This document shows, piece by piece, positions 41,293 to 52,800 of a DNA stretch of 64,000 nucleotides (the first letter of the stretch is position 1; each line of letters begins with the position of its first letter). The stretch is from Engraulis encrasicolus (Eukaryota; Chordata; Actinopteri; Clupeiformes; Engraulidae), in the NCBI RefSeq assembly GCF_034702125.1, contig NC_085872.1, positions 24,714,502 to 24,778,501 of the forward strand. The letters are read 5' to 3'. A program made the position numbers and the translations under genes. Under the pieces are notes generated by a model. It was not told the origin of the DNA. It searched no databases and worked only from the letters and a program-made list of their open reading frames with translations.

Positions 41293-41489
41293 ACTTTTAA
41301 ACAGGACCCATGGTGTGTCTTTAGGTCTAAATTAAAAATATTCTGTGTCAGATCGAAAAAATGAAGTTTTGAATGGGTTTCAATGGCTCCAACGGGCTTC
41401 AAAGGGCTGTGGTGTAATCCATTTTTCAGACCGCTCGAGACACGCCTTCAGACCGCTCGAGACACGCCTTCTCAAGACACGCCCCTGTC

Positions 41490-42656
41490 TTGCAGGACGC
41501 AGACAGACCCTACTCCACAAGAGCCAGCTCGAGGCGCTCGTCCTCTTCAAGAGTTTCTGTCATGGAGGCTGCCAAAGCTAGAGCCACAGCCGAGGCAGCG
41601 CTCACCAAGGCATCTTACGCCAAGCGACAGGTTGAATTGAAAAAGGAGAGAGCCAAGCTGGATCTACAAAGGGCAGCATTAGAAGCAGATTTGGAGGCAT
41701 TGGAGTATGAAAGGGATGCAGAGGCAGCGCGGGTCGAAGCTGAGGTGTGGGAAGCAGCTGTTGCCATAGAGAATGAAGATGTACAGAGCCTAACTGGTAT
41801 GGTTACTCGACAAGCGATCCAGCAGCGCACTGAAGAGTATGTGGAACACCAGTCACAGGTCAGCGTACAGTCTTCTGCCTTACCACATCACCATGAAACG
41901 CAACACACGTCGTACAGTCCTCCATGTCAGTCAGTACCTGGAGCTGTAGAGGTAAACCCCCCAGTCAGAGTCTTCACACCCACCAGCACAGGAGCCACTT
42001 TCTTCAGCATACAGTGTCCAGCCTCACCTCATCACCACGAAACCCGGTACCTGGTGAACAGCCCTCCATTTCAGCCAGTGCCTGGAGCTGTAGAGGTGAA
42101 GCCCCCACTCAGAGACTTCAGACCACCATTACACGAGTCACAGTTCACCAGCATACAATCTCCAGCCTCAGCACGTCACCACGAAATCCAGTACCTGGTG
42201 AACAGTTCTCCATTTCAGCCAGTACCTGGAGCTGTGGTAAACCCCCCACTCAGAGTATTCACACCACCAGCACACGAGCCACAGTTCATCAGCTTACAGT
42301 CTCCAGCCTCACCGCATTACCATGAAACCCAGTACCTGGTGAACAGCCCTCCATTTCAGCAAGCACCTGAAGCTGTGGAGGAAAAACCCCTAGTTAGAGA
42401 ATTCAGACGACCGACACATCAACTACAGATCAGCGCACAGCCCCCTGTTTTTCCAGATCACCACGAAACACAGTACACAGTGAACAGCCCTTCATTTCAG
42501 CCAGCACCTGAAGCTATAGAGGTAAAGCCGCCACACAGTCACACTGCCATCGCCACACACAATCAGCATCCTCCTGTTCAGCATGACTCTCCACCCATGA
42601 TCGACTTTGCCAAGTTCCTGGCGCGCAGAGAGTTAGTGACCACGGGGCCTTACTAA
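41490..42656 (+). pseudogene. BEL/Pao gag fragment, N-terminal part
   Basis: 388 codons open. An Ala/Glu/Lys-rich helical segment (KARATAEAALTKASYAKRQV) is followed by about five imperfect repeats of 57-59 residues containing YLVNSPPFQPVPGAVEV, then MIDFAKFLARRELVTTG. FLARRELV is typical at the start of the BEL gag core. The frame is then lost. Annotated as a degraded gag; not reconstructed. Confidence 0.75.
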
Positions 42657-42794
42657 ATTTGACGACGACTCAGCAGAGAATTTTCAGAGCATGGCAGTCA
42701 TCTTTCTTCAATGCAACACAGGGCTTGGGGCTTACATACAGTGAAGAGTTAGACACTCCTTGCGAAGTGGCTGGGCAAAGAGTCATCGGAACAT

Positions 42795-43202
42795 GTGAAG
42801 AGGATTCGTGCTGTTCATGTCACTAACCCCAGAGCTGCCCTCTGTTTGTCCTGGCAGAGACTGCAAGAATGCTATGGTACACCAGAAATGATGGAGAATG
42901 CACTGTTCGAAAGGCTAGACAACTTTCCCCGACTGTCAGTCAGAGACAATGTGAAGCTGAGAGAGCTTAGTGACCTTCTTATGGAGCTGCTAGCAGCTAA
43001 GAATGACGGCTACCTTCCCGGGCTGGCTTACCTCGACACGCCTCGTGGGGTAAAACCCATTGTAGAGAAGCTGCCTCCTAGCTTGCAAGAAGAAAAGTGG
43101 CTCACCACAGGCTCCCGCTTCAAAGAGCAGCACAGAGGATCTTTTCCTCCCTTCTCATTCTTCGTCTCGCTTCATGGAACGCGAGGCAAAGGCCCGCAAT
43201 GA
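42795..43202 (+). pseudogene. BEL/Pao gag fragment, DUF1759-like core
   Basis: Encodes HVTNPRAALCLSWQRLQECY and LSDLLMELLAAKNDGYLPGL, matching the conserved gag core of BEL/Pao elements. At least one frame break separates it from the upstream fragment (between about 42650 and 42790), and another from the downstream one near 43160. Confidence 0.75.
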
Positions 43203-43740
43203 CCCAAATTTCACTGTGTCGAACAACAGCAGAGGCGAGAAGACGTACATATCTGTGCAGAAGACGGACATATCCGCCACCGGTGAGACAGACATCACAG
43301 GCGCTACAGACACTGACCCAGCTCAATACTGCCCTGTGCACAAGAAAAGTCATTCAGTAGAAAATTGTAGGTCATTCAGGACGAAAACACTGCATGAACG
43401 GAAGGACATTCTAAAAGAACACAAGCGCTGTTACAGATGCTGTGCCCCCAACCACCTTGCCAAGGACTGCCAAGCAGCACTGAAATGTGGTGAGTGTGAG
43501 AGTGACAGACACTGCTCAGCCATGCATCCCGAGACCTCTCAGACACCACCTCCGTCTTCAGCCCCACCTGGTGCAGAAGCACGGCCAACCAGCCCCCCCC
43601 TGGAAGTGACAACCTTCCGAACTCACATTCTCCAGGATGGATGTCCATCCCACCTCATTCCTTGCCACGACACCATCTGCTGTAAAGAGAGACTGAGCCA
43701 CGGCGGGGAGCACAGGTATGGACACTGTGCTCACACATCA
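43174..43740 (+). pseudogene. BEL/Pao gag zinc-knuckle region
   Basis: Encodes CYRCCAPNHLAKDC followed by KCGECESDRHCSAMHPE, a double Cys/His knuckle. SHSVENCRSF before it is part of the same BEL/Pao signature. The frame continues into the minisatellite (to 44535), where retroelement homology stops. Confidence 0.8.
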
Positions 43741-44535
43741 CAGCCTCCCAGAGCAGCCTCGACACCAGCCTCCCAGAGCAGCCTCGACACCAGCCTCCCA
43801 GAGCAGCCTCGACACCAGCCTCCCAGACACCATCCTCCCAGAGTAGCCTCGACACCAGCCTCCCAGACACCAGCCTTGACACCAGCCAACCAGACACCAG
43901 CCTCCCAGACACCAGCCTCGACACCAGCCTCCCAGACACCAGCCTCCCAGGGCAACCTCCCAGACACCAGCCTCCCAGACACCAGCCTCCCAGGGCAACC
44001 TCCCAGACACCAACCTCGACACCAGCCTCCCAGACACCAGCCACGACACCAGCCTCCCAGACACCAGCCTCCCAGGGCAGCCACCCAGACACCAGCCTCG
44101 ACACCAGCCTCCCAGACACCAGCCTCCCAGGGCAGCCACCCAGACACCAGCCTCTCAGACACCAGCCTCCCAGGGCAACCTCCCAGACACCAGCCTCCCA
44201 GACACCAGCCTCCCAGACACCCAGACACCAGCCTCCCAGACACCCAGATACCAGCCTCCCAGACACCCAGATACCAGCCTCCCAGACACCCAGACACCCA
44301 GACACCAGCCTCCCAGGGCAACCTCCCAGACACCAAACACCCAGACACCAGCCTCCCAGACACCCAGATACCAGCCTCCCAGACACCCAGATACCAGCCT
44401 CCCAGACACCAAACACCCAGACACCAGCCTCCCAGACACCAGCCTCCCAGACACCAACCTCCTAGAGCCAGCCTCCTAGACACCAACCCCCCAGACACCA
44501 TCTTCCTAGAGTCAGCCTCCCAGATCTACAGGTAA
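43738..44535. repeat. 15-bp minisatellite in place of pol
   Basis: About 50 variant copies of CCAGACACCAGCCTC, with GGGCAACCT and GGGCAGCCA variants and higher-order blocks. It reads as Pro/Asp/Thr/Ser in one frame and Gln/Thr/Pro/Ala in another. No reverse transcriptase sequence is left. Confidence 0.93.
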
Positions 44536-44587
44536 CCTGGTGGCCACCTCACCAGGCCTCTTTTGTATGCTACCACCTTGGTGGTCA

Positions 44588-44699
44588 GTAGAGTCACCGG
44601 TGGCCATGTCCTCCTACAGTGCTGCCATAATAACGCAGCGGCTCGGTAGAGTCACCGGTGGCCTTGTCCTCCCACAGTGCTGCCATAATAACGCAGCGG
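44588..44699. repeat. two-copy 59-bp direct repeat near the 3' LTR
   Basis: GTAGAGTCACCGGTGGCC is followed by GTGCTGCCATAATAACGCAG in each copy. A short (GCA)n run follows. Inside the BEL interior, downstream of the minisatellite. Confidence 0.88.
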
Positions 44700-44976
44700 C
44701 AGCAGCAGCAGCAGTAGCAGTAGCAGCAGACTTTTCTCAGTCCATCGCTGCTACAGATTCTCTGCTATGCCTTACTACCTGGCCCTCCCAGACACCTTTC
44801 AGCACCCGCTGTTCACGCCCACCCACTCCAATACTGCCAGAACAGCGGCAGAAGACTTACCTGCTGCCCATCTCTGACACCACCTTCTCCTAGAGTGACT
44901 GAAAAAAAAAAAAAAAAAAAGTGTTCAAGTGTAAAAGCTAAGTTTAGTATTGGCATCAGTAATGCCAGACGGGGAG

Positions 44977-45748
44977 TGTTCTGCCCCCAGTTTTAAACTG
45001 ATGAAAAGAGAAGCTTAAGTTGTAAGTTGAATGTTTGTTGGTATAATTTGCTGGTATGTCGGGGTGCTTAATGCAGAGTTGCTTGTGCTCTTATTTTGAC
45101 GTGGGGTCCTGGTTGCGTGTGCCCGTTTCTATGGCAGCAGTGATAAACTCTTGGGAATGAATGAAATGTTGCGAAGAATACGTAACTTAATGAATGCCGA
45201 AGATAATGCCGGTAACTTCATTTCACTTTGTACCGGAGTACACTTATGTCCGCTCTAAGGCAGCAATGTCTGTAAGTGTTTTTTAAGATTATAATACCTA
45301 CCTGTTCGTATTGATTGTGTCAACGTTAGTGAACTTTATGGGTGCTTTTCTCTGTGTCATCGTAACCTAATTTAGCTAACCGTTATGATGCTGACGTTCG
45401 TCTCATATTTATAACAACGCATACCTTCTTATTCTGTTCTCATCATCGCTTGATATTACAATTTTGAACAACGTGAATATGTGTTTAATCTATTGTAGCG
45501 TGCTGAAGTAGGATAAGTAACACTTCATTTATTTTCTCGTGTAGATGGCTTGCTAGCACAATTGTTGTTACAGTGCAGTGCCCTATGGTTTAGGCAGACG
45601 CCTAATAAGTGGTTTTCATTGTTTGTTTACAGTTTCACACGTTGTTTTCGACCAAATAAATACCACGTTGGAAGAAAAACGAGTTTAGCTGCCTGTCAAG
45701 TCTGTGTACGCTCCACTGCTGTGCTAACACTCAGATAAGGACAGAACA
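44977..45748 (+). repeat. 3' LTR of the BEL/Pao element (772 bp)
   Basis: Nearly identical to the 5' LTR. It follows GCCAGACGGGGAG (polypurine-like tract) and ends GGACAGAACA before the CCTTC target duplication. Confidence 0.93.
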
Positions 45749-46546
45749 CCTTCAAAGCCTTGGTATTAGGTTGGATATTGTAGCTTCTGCAAATATGACT
45801 AGTAACATCTCTGAAAGGGGACAAATTTGCACCATGTTGCTTTGTCATCACATCAATGAGGTGTAATGAAGACCACCTTCAGTCTAATCTCAAGTTTGAC
45901 AGAATATGTAGTCACTGCACTTTGCCTAGTATATCGACAGGACAGGAAGGAACGAGAGAGATGGGATAGGCGCAGCACAGGACTCAAGCCAGATTCACCT
46001 TAGGGCTCGGAAGCATTCAGACCCTCTGAAGGGAGAAATCATGGGAAAAGTTTGAGAACCACTGCCTTAGGGTGATAGGCTCTTGGACGGATGCATGTTA
46101 AGATGTCCCTGCATTCCAATGTGGTCACTTGTCTGTGACATAGAATGATGTCATAATAGAACTCTATGATGTGTCAATGGAGGTGATTCTAAAACCTCAC
46201 CTGAGCATAAAAGGTACACATTTAGCAGCAGGACACTGAAGAGGTCAGTTGGATTCTTGTTTGCTCATGGATACTCACACACGGCTCAGTTAATATGGAA
46301 CTCAGATGGACAGAAAAACTGATGAAGGTGCTGGATAATCACAATGCTGTGAGTACATGAAAATCAACACAGCATTTTCATCTAAGTAGACTAAGTGTAG
46401 GATTTTTTTTTGTTTAGCTCAACTTAAACATGAGGACTCAAGAATAAGTAACCTTTACATGATTGTCACAAAACAATATGACTTACTTGTAAGCCTAAGC
46501 TTAATTACATGATGGACTGGTATATTTCTGGTGGAGAGTTAGAAGA

Positions 46547-48429
46547 GGGTCATTCCACGCCAAATCAACAGGAGCCCGCGCACTTAGGTCTCAAAAAATT
46601 CTGAAAATATTACCAATTGTACCCATGGTTCTTAAGAGAAACACTGTAAATTTATTTGAATGTAAGATACTCTGCTTGTTACAGACAATTTTACTGGGGG
46701 AGGGGGGTGCCCATTTTCTTCACACTCTTTTTTTTGTCAAAGTTCACAAGCCCGTAGGTCAATAACTAAACCATGTAGGGATCTCAAATTTGGCATGCTA
46801 GTACATAGATAGGAATAGTTTTTTTGCAAAACTGTCAGTTTTGGTCTGTATGATCCTGCATCGTCATGGCATTCCCTCAAAGATGATACAAATTGTACTG
46901 GAGTTTTTGGCTGTGCTCTGTTTAGGCCTTCAGAAGACATATTTGTGCCCAACATAGCCGGGACCCACTAGTTTGACGCCCTCTCGGTACTTCACATGGT
47001 AATCAAACATTTTAAACAAGCGATTTAAGGTTGGTGTTAGGTTTAGGGTTAAGGTTAGGGTTAGGGTTAGGTTTAGGGTTAGGTTTAGGGTTAAGGTTAG
47101 GGTTAGTTTTAGGTTTAGGGTCGTATGACGTAAGCGGTAAGTACCGAAAGGGCGTCGAACTAGTGAGTCCCCAACATAGCCTCTTGATTTTTTTCCCTTG
47201 TAGAGACAAGTAGGAAAACTCTCATAAAAAGCTATAAATAGAAAGGAAACCCCATCAGTGTTTGACCAGAAGACCTCACAAGTCTGACAAATCATTTTGG
47301 GTGTCATTTTCAGAGCTCCAGAACCCCTTGTGGGATTGTCCACAGATTTTTATTTTATTTTTTCCTTCATTCTCCATGATTTCTTCTTTTTGAAAATGCA
47401 AATGAGACTTGTCTTATGTGATGTTTTCTTTTGTAATTTCCAACCTGAACATGGGCAACATGCACATTGAGGGCAATATGTTTTCTATGTGTTTCTTCCG
47501 CTGCCATCTGCTGGTCAAAAAAAGTAACAACATGGCTCCTTGTGCCTGACCTACTGTCTCTTTTGGTGTGCGAACCTGCTCCCACATTGAACGCTCCTGA
47601 AATCATTGAAAGTGAAAGGGATACCTGCACCCCTGCACAGGGACTCTCGGGTGATCATGTCTGGGCAAAATTTGCATTTGATTATTTAGTCTTTATATTA
47701 AATGTTATCGAAATCATGTTGCTCTCTTTTTGCATTTTGCCCATGTTCAGGGTGGAAATTACAAAAGAAAACATCACATAAGACAAGTCTCATTGGCATT
47801 TTTAAACAGAGGACTTCATGGAGAATGAAGAAAAATATAAAATAAAAATCTGTGGACAATCCCACAAGGTGTTCTGGTGCTCTGAAAATGACACCCAAAA
47901 TGATTTGTCAGACTTGTGAGGTCTTCTGGTCAAACACTGATGGGGTTTCCTTTCTATTTATAGATTTTTATGGGAGTGTTTCTACTTGTATCTACAAGGG
48001 GAAAAAATCATGAGGCTATGTTGGGCACAAATATGTCTTCTGAAGGCCTAAACAGAGCACAGCCAAAAACTCCAGTACAATTTGTATCATCTTTGAGGGA
48101 ATGCTATGACGATGCAGGATCATACAGACCAAAACTGACAGTTTTGCAACAAACTATTCCTATCTATGTACCAGCATGTCAAATTTGAGCTTCCTACATG
48201 GTTTAGTTCTTGAGCTACGGGCTTGTGAACTTTGACAAAAAAAAGAGTGTGAACAAAATGGGCACCCCCCTCCCCCAGTGGAATTGGCTGTAACATGGAC
48301 AGTATACATCTTACATTCAAATAAAGTAACAGTGTTTCTCTTAAGTACCATGGGTACACTCAGTAATATTTTCTGAATTTTTTGAGACCTAAGTGCGCGG
48401 GCTCCTGTTGATTTGGCGTGGAATGACCC
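46547..48429. mobile_element. 1.9-kb foldback element
   Basis: GGGTCATTCCACGCCAAATC begins it and GATTTGGCGTGGAATGACCC ends it. Arms extend about 680-890 bases each with small differences. AAGA is repeated at 46543-46546 and 48430-48433. Units A and C have the uninterrupted site (TTAGAGGAGTCAACC, TTAGAAGAGTCAACC), confirming the insertion and its borders. No transposase ORF. Confidence 0.9.
46958..47169. mobile_element. nested MITE carrying telomere-like repeats
   Basis: Inverted ends GACCCACTAGTTTGACGCCC and GGGCGTCGAACTAGTGAGTC bracket (TTAGGG/TTAGGTT)n at 47036-47120. CCCAACATAG is repeated at 46948-46957 and 47170-47179. The opposite arm of the host foldback reads through the site uninterrupted (near 48015-48030), proving a later insertion. 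Confidence 0.85.
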
Positions 48430-48529
48430 AAGAGTCAACCTAACATGAAGGCTCCCCCAAGCTTTTACAACTTAAGTTACTGCACTTTGCCTTTGTAGGA
48501 CAGTGCAGAGCTGTCTGGGACAGTGTAGT

Positions 48530-49690
48530 TACATTACATTATTACATTACATTGCATTTGACAGACACTTTTTATTAACCAAAGCAACTTACAATCGAGG
48601 TCATAATCATAGCTGACATCACTAGTAGAAACAACAGGAAACATACTGAACAAAAAGCAGATGCTAGTTTTTTTTCCTTTTTTTAAGGTACATTTAACAC
48701 ACGGTTGAGTAGAGTTCAAACACACACATCCACATCAGTTCAAGCATTAGTGTAGTAGATAGGCACGGCGAAAGAGAAGAGTTTTTACTTGCTTCTTGAA
48801 GGCTGAGAGAGATGTCTTGCTGCCTCTGGGAGGCTGTTCCACCATTGAGGAACAACAACAGAGAACAGTCTTGACTGGGATTGCTTAGAGCGAGCAGGCG
48901 GCAGGGTCAGTCAGCCTGTGTTGGAAGGGCGTAGTTCTCTTCCATAAACATAAGGCTTTAGCAAGTCCATCAGATAGGCTGGGGCAATTCTTGCGATGGT
49001 TTTGTAAGCCAGGGTCAAGGTCTTGTGCTTGATCCGAGCTGCAATCGATAGCCAGTGCAACTTGATGAATAGAGGAGTAACATCCGGTCCTTTTGGGTTG
49101 ACTGAATACCAAACGTGCCACTGCATTCTGGACTATCTGCAGTGGTATTAACGCACAAGTAGGTAGACCTGCCAGGAGGGAGTTGCAGTAGTCAATGCAG
49201 GACATGTCTGTGGCCTGAACCAGTCGTTATGTAGAATATTACAAGGGGCTGATTTTCTGCATGTTGGACATCTGCAATCGGCTGGTCCGGGCGACTGAGT
49301 CGATGTGGTTGGAGAATGACAGCTCATCAATCATGACGCCAATGTTTTTTGCGACTTTGTTTGGGGTCACAGTGCCAGGAGCCCCATCTTGAGGTTGATG
49401 TTGTGACAGAGTGACTCTGTAGCTTGGTCCACTGGGAGCTCTGTCTTGGACAGGTTCAGCTCTAGATGTTGGTCCTTCATCCATGTTGACAAGTCGGTGA
49501 GGTAAGCTGAGATGTATGTTGAAACCATGGAGTCCTCTGGATGAAACGACAGGTACATCTTGGTGTCATGAGCCGCACGTTGCCTTTGTACTAGTTCATG
49601 ATAGTTGTACCAAGGTGTGATAGGCCAAAAATGTATAACATTTGACTTCCACTCTACTGGCAAACAAGATCACCTGGACCACTTAGTTTT
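48530..49690 (-). pseudogene. L2-type LINE 3' part (unit B)
   Basis: On the - strand: LSTWMKDQHLELNLSKTELP, SFSNHIDSVARTSRL, then SCIDYCNSLLAGLP and QNAVARLVF, in order but in several frames. The 3' tail is GATTGTAAGTTGCTTTGGTT and ATGTAATGTAATG, typical of fish L2. Broken, no function expected. Confidence 0.85.
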
Positions 49691-49730
49691 AAATGACAGT
49701 GAGGCAGAATGTACAGCTAAACAGTCCTGA

Positions 49731-49790
49731 CACACACACACATACGCACTCACACACGCACACACACACACACACACACGAACACACACG

Positions 49791-49884
<94 letters not shown>
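49731..49884. repeat. (CA)n microsatellite, unit B
   Basis: About 150 bases of CA with a few GA/CG interruptions near its left end. Confidence 0.97.
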
Positions 49885-49885
<1 letters not shown>

Positions 49886-50059
49886 CATGTTCTTGAGCTC
49901 CTACACATTTTTACGGCTCTATGTGCCAACTTTGGAACTGACACAAATGCTTTTAGCCTTGGTATTAGATTGGATATTGTAGCTACTGCAAATATGACTA
50001 GCAACATATCTGAAAGGGGACACATTTGCACCACGTTGCTTTGTCATCACATCAATGAG

Positions 50060-50850
50060 GTTCAGTCTAATCTCAAGTTTGACAGAATATTAGTCACTGC
50101 AGTTTGCCTAGTATATCGACAGGACATCTGAGAGCAGAGAGGAAAGTATGGAACGAGAGAGATGGGATAGGCGCAGCACAGGACTCAAGCCAGATTCACC
50201 TTTGGGTGATAGGCTCTTGGACAGATCCATGTTATGTCCCTGCATTCCAATGTGGTCACTTGCCTGTGACATAGAATGATGTCATTATAGAACTCTATGA
50301 TGTGTCAATGGAGGTGATTCTAAAACCTCACCTGAGCCTAAAGATACTCATTTAGCAGCAGGACACTGCAGAGGTCAGTTGGATTCTTGTTTGCTCCTGG
50401 ATATTCACACACGGCTCAGTTAATATGGAACTCAGATGGACAGCAAAACTGATGGAGGTGCTGGATAATCACAATGCTGTGAGTACATGAAAATCAACAT
50501 AGCATTTTCATCTAAGTAGGCTAAGTGGGTTTTTTTTTAGCTCAACTTCAACATGAGGACACAAGACTGAATAACTTTTAAATTGCTGTCATAAAACAAT
50601 ATGACTTAAGTTACTTGTACAGCCTACCACATGGACTGGTATATTTCTAGTGGAGAGTTAGAAGAGTCAACCTAACATGAAGGCTCCCCCAAGCTTTTAC
50701 ACCTTAAGTTACTGCACTTTGTCTTTGTCGGAAAGTGTAGTTACATTACATTATTTTTACATTACATTTCATGTGGCAGATACTTTTTATTAACCAAGCG
50801 ACTTATCGAGGACATAATCATAGCTGACATCACTAGTAGAAACAAAGTGC
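50060..50850. repeat. third, truncated copy of the duplicated unit (unit C)
   Basis: It repeats the unit start TCAGTCTAATCTCAAGTTTG through AACCTAACATGAAGGCTCCC and the L2 3' tail, then diverges after CATCACTAGTAGAAACAA. Confidence 0.85.
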
Positions 50851-50867
50851 ACAGGGGTCATTTCACG

Positions 50868-51830
50868 TGAAATCAGACACTTTGGGACCCGACCGACCCG
50901 GATTTCAATGTGCCTTTTTAGTAGCAAGGTAGCACCCCAGAACTGCATTGGTTTGAATCTGACATGAGTACTAAGGGAGAAACAGACTAGCGAAGGTTTA
51001 CAAATGAGGGTAGGACACTATACATTCAGCCTTGATTATATCAGTCAGTGTTAGTCACAAAAAGATGTCTGTGGTGTTGTTTGGAAGCTCTTTTCTGGCT
51101 CTACATATTACACAATCAGCTTGGAATACAACAACCCTCAGAATATGAATTATGATAAATTGAAAAAATAAAAATTCAATATCTAAAAAAACTCATATTT
51201 TAAAATGGCCTGTTCCTTGTCCAAACGTAGCCGGCAATGTCATGAACAACACCTGAAATGCTGGTGTTTGGTTCTTTATTCATTTCATTCATTCACACTG
51301 ATCAGTGTGGTGAGGTATAGCAAGGCCAAGGCACATCAGTGGTACCCCTCATACTTTTGTGAAAGGAAAATTACTTCAACATATCTTTTGTCTGCATACC
51401 TGCATTGTACAATCTGCATTGTAGCAAAAGATTTGTGTACACCCCACCCTCCAAATGGGCCATTTTACGAAACAGTGCCTTTTATGTCCCAGCGTTTAAC
51501 CATGATGATAGAATATCTTCAAAATAGCTATAAATTCTATATCCTAATAAATTAACATTTCTTGGATACATTTTGTAGTTTAAAAAAAAGTTTAAAACTA
51601 TATTCAAACATCTTAAAAACCTACCCTGAGTACTGAAAACATGCATTTCATACCCAGCTCAATGCTGAAACACTAAACTGAATGTGTGTGATATTACATT
51701 CACATAGAAATAATACAATTGTATTAGTTCTATGTTACATTCAGTGCTTTTAAAGGCAAAAAATAGAACTTCAATATTGACGAATTCTGACATGTAAAAG
51801 TCACTCATTTTGTGGAATGGCCCATTTGTC
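50868..51830. mobile_element. possible relative of the GGGTCATTCCAC foldback family
   Basis: GGGGTCATTTCACGTGAAAT at the left and TTTGTGGAATGGCCC at the right resemble the ends of the 46547 element. The interior is anonymous and AT-rich, without long arms. Borders are uncertain. Confidence 0.35.
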
Positions 51831-51991
51831 TTCCACATCAAGAAAATGTATGGAGCTATTAATAGGCCAGCGAGAGACCAGATGAAGATACACAGTAGGC
51901 CAGAGAGCAGTCCAAAGATGAAAGACGTGGAGGACTACGGGATCTGATTCAGCTCTCTGGGTGGGAGGACCATGGTGCTGATGTCTTACAG

Positions 51992-52321
51992 CAGGAGTGG
52001 GGAGCCGATGTCTCGAGGGCCGTTTGCGGCCCTTGAGGCCATTTTATCCGGCCCCCGATGCAATTTCAATGTTATGCAGCTTCACATGAAATATAACATA
52101 TTTTGTAATGGAATCTTAGAAAATGTTTTTGCTATACAATTTAGTTATATTCAGGGGGCCTAGAGAAGGTGGGTCTGTTTTAAACGTGTCTACCTTCTAT
52201 ATAGACCTAAATTGCATGGGGAAATACTGATTTGTGTTCATAGTACGGCCCTAAGAGGACTTTTACGGCCCTTGTAGGAATTTTAAGTGGCCCTTCGAAT
52301 GAAAAACGTTCCCCACCCCTG
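51992..52321. mobile_element. hAT-type element (CAGGAGTGGGGAG ends)
   Basis: CAGGAGTGGGGAGCC begins and GTTCCCCACCCCTG ends it. TCTTACAG is duplicated exactly at 51984-51991 and 52322-52329. GCGGCCCTTGAGG and TACGGCCCTTG motifs are typical of the CAGGGGTGGGGAA hAT group. Confidence 0.88.
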
Positions 52322-52619
52322 TCTTACAGAGACTGTATAGCCATGGACCTGGTATTCCATGGGCTAAAACAAATTAAAAAAAACATAATGTGTCCAACAT
52401 TAGATAATTAGGTAATGTGTGAGTGCGCGCGCGTGCGTGTCTGTGTGTGTGTGTTGCACAGTCTCCACTGAAGGCTGTAGATGTTATAAGTCCAGCAGTA
52501 CATGAGCTGTAGTTTACCTCTATTTGACTAAAGCTGTGGCAAGTTTTGTGTGTAACAGTACAGTTAGCTTCAGGGTATTTGTAGTACTGTATGTAGCATT
52601 ATTTATCGCTAGTCATTTA

Positions 52620-52800
52620 TTGTGCGTATTGGTCTTTTCTGGCTTTATTTAAGACAGGACAGTGATAAAGTGACAGGAAACAAGCGGGGAGAGAGAGAGA
52701 GACGGGGGAGGATCGGCAAAGGACCCGGACCGGAATCGAACCCGGGTCATCGGTGTACCAGCCCAGTGCCCTATCGTTACAGCCACGGTGACGGCAGGGC
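52620..52800 (-). repeat. tRNA-derived SINE (- strand)
   Basis: On the - strand, TGGCTGTAACGATAGGG resembles a pol III A box and GGGTTCGATTCC is a B box. A G/A-rich stretch and GACAGGAAACAAGCGG follow, common in fish SINE-like repeats. Confidence 0.6.

Larger units (their letters stand above)
39365..45748 (+). mobile_element. BEL/Pao-type LTR retroelement, non-autonomous, full length
   Basis: Two LTRs (39365-40140 and 44977-45748) flank a 4.8-kb interior, with CCTTC directly repeated at 39360-39364 and 45749-45753. The interior has broken gag reading frames with a CCHC-type knuckle region. It has no protease, reverse transcriptase, RNase H or integrase, so it could move only with enzymes supplied in trans. 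Gag resembles BEL/Pao family proteins (alanine/glutamate-rich helix, DUF1759-like middle, then knuckles). A purine-rich GACGGGGAG precedes the 3' LTR. The two LTRs differ by about 2 substitutions and one 4-base indel, so the insertion is recent. Confidence 0.88.
38088..50060. repeat. tandem segmental duplication, units A and B (with later insertions)
   Basis: Unit A is 38088-39364 plus 45754-45870, interrupted by the BEL element. Unit B is about 45880-50060, interrupted by the foldback element. Shared landmarks in order: TCAGTCTAATCTCAAGTTTG, GCGCAGCACAGGACTCAAGC, TTAATATGGAACTCAGATGG, GTCAACCTAACATGAAGGCT, the L2 remnant, the CA repeat, and TTGGTATTAG...GATATTGTAGC. Unit A lacks about 730 bases of the L2 part. 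Confidence 0.88.

Noticed and set aside
43655..44501. Long - strand ORFs rich in Gly, Trp, Leu and Val over the BEL interior
   Set aside because: They arise from the 15-bp minisatellite read on the opposite strand; the period is a multiple of three, so all frames stay open.
43738..44535. CRISPR-like array
   Set aside because: Repeats are short (15 bp), without unique spacers, and in a vertebrate retroelement; it is a minisatellite.
47036..47120. Chromosome-fusion relic (interstitial telomere)
   Set aside because: The repeats lie inside a small element with inverted ends and a target duplication, so transposition explains them.
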